From Arabidopsis thaliana (taxonomy: Eukaryota > Streptophyta > Magnoliopsida > Brassicales > Brassicaceae), in contig NC_003076.8 in assembly GCF_000001735.4 (NCBI RefSeq), positions 4,340,001-4,404,000 on the forward strand: 64,000 nucleotides of DNA, read 5' to 3'. The notes beneath the pieces were generated by a model. That model was given only the letters and a program-made list of their open reading frames with translations. It was not told the DNA's origin and searched no databases. Positions 60,801 to 64,000 of the stretch are shown here, one piece after another (position 1 is the stretch's first letter; every line of letters starts with the position of its first letter). The position numbers and the translations under genes were made by a program.

Positions 60801-62364
60801 GTTCCAGGCGAAGAGAAGGATATGAATTTATGGTTGGCCCCCCGAAAGTTATCAACAAAAGGGTTAACGATAAATTGCTGGAGCCATATGAGGTGAGTTT
60901 CTGACTGAAGCTATTAGTTTCCTACCAAAGGAATTGGCAGCAACTTTTGAAACCATGATTTCAGTTTGATTTGAATATCCTTGGTTTAATTGTCAACTCA
61001 TTGAAAAGAACTTTTGCTTTCGTGAATTTAAGTAAAGACGCCCTATCTAACTTCAAATCCACCAATTCAGATAGCAACTGTTGAAGTACCAGAGGCTCAC
61101 ATGGGGCCTGTTGTTGAACTTCTTGGCAAAAGGCGTGGACAGATGTTTGATATGCAGGGTGTTGGGTATGTATTGTTTCTCTTGCCATTCCTTTATTTTA
61201 TATGCAAGGTGATGGGTGTACATAATTCTTCTACCTCTTAGTGATGATATTGTGTTAATACTGCTCGTTTTAATGGTAACAGTTTTATCGTGTTGGGAGT
61301 AAACTGATTAAGATATATAGCGGTTATTTTTTTGGATTGTTTGTAGCAGCAGTTTGGTGATATTAGATGACTGTAACCATCATATGAATATACACAAGAC
61401 TTGTTACTGCTTTGAGAACCGTTTGGTCATTTTCTCAAGCGGGGCCATGCAAAGGCTTTTCTCTATCTGTCCACTTTTACTGCATTTATACAAGAACAAC
61501 AATACATGATGTCATGTTAATTTCTCTCCTTTTTTTTGTGTGTGAGACGCCTGAGGGTTTATGTTTTCAGATAAGCTACTTGGTAAATATACAGTATGCA
61601 GCTTTTAAGATCAATCTGACCATGCATGTGAATCCTGAATGACAGGTCGGAAGGAACAACCTTTCTGCGGTACAAAATCCCAACACGTGGACTTCTTGGA
61701 TTGAGGAACGCAATTTTAACAGCTTCTCGCGGGACAGCTATCCTTAACACTGTATTTGACAGTTATGGACCTTGGGCCGGTGATATTAGCACCCGCGATC
61801 TAGGTTCGCTGGTAAGTTGTAGGTTCCAGGAACTAGCAATCCTAATCGATAGATTGATCGAAAGTGGTCACAAAATATGAAAAGTGAACTTTTTGATTGA
61901 AACATGCCATTTTGGTAGCTGAATAGTTGAGTGTGACTTTCAGGTTGCCTTTGAAGATGGAACATCAACATCATATGCCCTGGCGAGTGCGCAGGAGAGA
62001 GGGCAAATGTTTGTAGGTTCTGGAGTGGATGTATACAAAGGTCAGATAGTTGGGATCCACCAGAGACCCGGCGACTTGGGTCTTAATATCTGCAAGAAGA
62101 AGGCAGCGACAAACATAAGATCCAACAAAGATGTAACAGGTATTTCATTTATAAATACATATATCATATATCTAAACTTGTGAAAGTTTCAAATCCCATG
62201 TGCTCACAAATCTGTTCTCAATTACAGTGATTCTTGACACTCCCTTAACATATAGTCTGGACGACTGCATCGAATACATTGAAGAGGATGAGTTGGTGGA
62301 GGTTACACCTTCTAGTATTAGGATGTGCAAGAATCAGAAAATGGCAAAGAAAGGCAGGCAGTAA
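57821..62364 (+). CDS. SVR3: Chloroplast TypA/BipA-like translation GTPase SVR3
   Basis: Fourteen exons (57821-58028, 58238-58350, 58425-58628, 58716-58892, 59007-59159, 59569-59658, 60029-60163, 60311-60427, 60585-60736, 60808-60892, 61071-61165, 61646-61811, 61944-62139, 62228-62364) give 675 residues. A Ser/Pro/Arg-rich transit peptide (about 1-60) precedes the G domain with AHVDHGKTT (G1), RERGIT (G2), DTPGH (G3) and NKID (G4). EF-G-like domains II and III and the BipA-specific C-terminal domain follow. It acts on plastid ribosomes; the Arabidopsis gene was found as a suppressor of variegation and affects plastid rRNA processing and chilling tolerance. The acceptor of exon 2 is CAGTAG, allowing an extra residue (ASVEVKK instead of ASEVKK, 676 residues). 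Confidence 0.95.
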
Positions 62365-62431
62365 AACCCATTTTTGCAAGCTGGGTTTGGAGGAAATTGA
62401 AGAAAAGCTTCTACTAAAAAAAAATGAAAGC

Positions 62432-62861
62432 TAGTTTCTAGTGTTATTTATAGGCTTGTTTGATTGTTATACATAGTCTTATTCTTATAGCAAAGGGTGA
62501 GTCCTGATGTTATCCAATTAATGTTTTTTTGGAATATCTCCATGCCCTTTGATCATCTGATACTTAAAGCTGTACAACTTCTGAAGTTGCGCACTAGCAG
62601 ATATTAAAGTGTGAATCCTTGAGCATATACTGGAAAATATAGGCTTGTTTGATAGTTTCTAGTGTTATTTATAGACTTGTTTGATTGTTATACATAGTCT
62701 TATTCTTATAGCAAAGGGTGAGTCCTGATGTTATCCAATTAATGTTTTTTTGGAATATCTCCATGCCCTTTGATCATCTGATACTTAAAGCTGTACAACT
62801 TCTGAAGTTGCGCACTAGCAGATATTAAAGTGTGAATCCTTGAGCATATACTGGAAAATAT
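62432..62861 (+). repeat. 221-bp tandem duplication downstream of SVR3
   Basis: Bases 62432-62640 and 62653-62861 are the same 209-base sequence; I see one difference (TAGGCTTG against TAGACTTG near 62452/62673). The 12 bases between them (AGGCTTGTTTGA) repeat part of the unit itself, so the period is 221. The first copy starts 67 bases after the SVR3 stop and lies in its presumed 3' UTR. Confidence 0.95.
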
Positions 62862-63089
62862 GCATTCAGAATAGTGGGCAGGACTCTCTCAATAGTGGCC
62901 CTAGAATCAGGTAACTAGGTCTAGTTAGTAAGCTAGAATTGCAATAAAATATCAAAAAGGCATTTCCAATGTAATGGCTACAAGAAATCTTTTTCCATAA
63001 CAACACTAAACCGGCATGAGCAAGCTTTTTAAATTGGGAACGGGGCCATATGCTCGCAATCCAAGAGGAAATCAAACGATAAAATATGA
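62862..63089. other. Spacer before LINE fragment
   Basis: No open frame on the plus strand. This may be decayed reverse-transcriptase sequence preceding the open LINE frame, but I cannot align it by eye. Confidence 0.3.
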
Positions 63090-64000
63090 ATGTTTGACTT
63101 TATATCTTATTTTGATAAAATGTGTTCAGCGTTCCTTTGGTCTGGGCCATCCTTAAACGCTAGGAAAACAAAGGTAGCGTGGTCAGTTGTGTGCACACCT
63201 AAAAGTGAAGGCGGTTTGGGGTTGAGAGCAGTAGAAGAAACAAATAAAGTTTGTATGTTAAAACTGATTTGGAGAATACTTTCGGCTAAGGGTTCTTTGT
63301 GGGTGGACTGGGTTAAAAAACACTTGCTTAGAGGTGGTTCCTTATGGGCGGTAAAAGAAACAAGTTCGAGAGGGTCGTGGATATGGAAGAAGCTGCTGAA
63401 GTATCGAGACAAAGCAAAATGTTTTCATAAGGTGGATGTAAGAAACGGTGAGTCAACGTCATTTTGGTATGACTCATGGTCCTCTTTAGGCTGCCTATAT
63501 GATAAATTTGGAGAGAGAGGTTGCATCGATATGGGGATCCCAAAAGATAGTACATTAAGTTCAGCTATAATGACAACCAGGAGAAGAAAGCACCGACAAC
63601 CTTTGTTAAACGCAGTGGAAACTGAGATACAAAAGCAGAAACAGAGCCGCATAGTAACAGAGCGAGACGTTGCGCTATGGAAGGGGAAAGAAGATGGTTT
63701 TCATCCAACGTTCCTCTCGAAAGAAACATGGTCCCAGATCAGAAACACACAACCGGAGATGCAAGGCTACAGGGGGATTTGGTTCTCAAATGCGACTCCA
63801 AAATATGCTCTTCTTACTTGGTTGATGGTCAGGAATAGAATAGCAACAGGGGAGAAAATGGGGCTGTGGAATCAAAACACAGACACTAGCTGCATTTTCT
63901 GCAAAAATCCAAACGAAACAAGAGAGCATCTATTCTTTCAATGCGTGTACACGAGGAAGGTATGGAATGGTCTCATAAAAGGGTTGCTTCTGGACAAATA
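63090..64000 (+). mobile_element. LINE-type reverse transcriptase polyprotein, C-terminal part
   Basis: From 63090 to the window end one frame stays open for 303 codons. It contains KMCSAFLWSGP, which follows the polymerase domain in plant L1-like elements. The zinc-binding zf-RVT domain comes next: TPKYALLTWLMVRNRIATGE, then CIFCKNPNETREHLFFQC, with Cys-Cys-His-Cys spacing intact. The endonuclease and polymerase catalytic domains are absent upstream, so the element is 5'-truncated, as LINE insertions usually are, or it is a domesticated fragment. It continues beyond the window. The plus-strand orientation matches SVR3. Confidence 0.85.

Noticed and set aside
1..64000. Possibility of a metabolic gene cluster or new multigene system
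   Set aside because: Genes belong to unrelated pathways, are on both strands with separate promoters, and follow the ancestral Brassicaceae order; three plastid proteins in 60 kb is not unusual for a plant genome.

Overview
This window is nuclear DNA from a plant of the mustard family. Genes are intron-rich with AT-rich introns and GT-AG borders, several proteins carry chloroplast transit peptides, and the gene order matches what I recall of Arabidopsis thaliana chromosome 5 from about At5g13500 to At5g13650. Predicted protein lengths after splicing (RPL10 220, leukotriene-A4-hydrolase-like 616, KEG 1625, SULTR4;1 685, DCP2 373, ABCG6 727, CHLH 1381, PDAT1 671, SVR3 675) agree with my memory of the A. 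thaliana proteins. A very close relative cannot be excluded without alignment. All exon borders were read by eye and checked for frame and total length.

Layout. 1-2 kb: last exons of HPAT3 and single-exon plastid RPL10 (+). 2.1-4.6 kb: M1 aminopeptidase/epoxide hydrolase (-). 5.6-14.4 kb: 16-exon KEG ubiquitin ligase (+). 14.9-15.1 kb: decayed Nudix pseudogene (-). 15.4-19.5 kb: vacuolar sulfate exporter SULTR4;1 (-). 19.5-21.5 kb: transposon-like spacer that also holds a displaced copy of part of the next gene. 21.6-26.3 kb: 18-exon coiled-coil protein (-). 27.5-30.0 kb: DCP2 decapping enzyme (+). 30.9-33.1 kb: ABCG6 transporter (+). 33.5-38.6 kb: uncharacterised RG/RS-rich protein (-), with a possible small spliced ORF downstream. 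40.4-42.5 kb: NPH3/BTB protein (+). 43.1-44.8 kb: RRL, a DUF155 mitochondrial protein (+). 45.4-46.4 kb: RRM-like hypothetical protein (-). 47.6-52.1 kb: CHLH/GUN5 (-). 53.5-57.2 kb: PDAT1 (+). 57.8-62.4 kb: SVR3/TypA GTPase (+). 62.4-62.9 kb: 221-bp tandem duplication. 63.1-64 kb: 3' part of a LINE-type reverse transcriptase polyprotein, running off the window.

The genes are ordinary single plant genes rather than an operon or cluster. Three encode chloroplast proteins (RPL10, CHLH, SVR3), but nothing in the sequence shows coordinate control. I found no CRISPR array, tRNA, rRNA or prokaryotic-type system, and no convincing wholly new system. The observations most worth a second look are small-scale: the displaced fragment of the coiled-coil gene, a retroposon-like poly(A) segment, the tandem duplication after SVR3, a long stop-free LINE ORF, a GC-AG intron and a degenerate HRD motif in KEG, a 17-C tract with short uORFs in the KEG leader, a 42-bp coding repeat in DCP2, a frame-preserving stop-free intron in the RG-rich gene, and NAGNAG acceptors.
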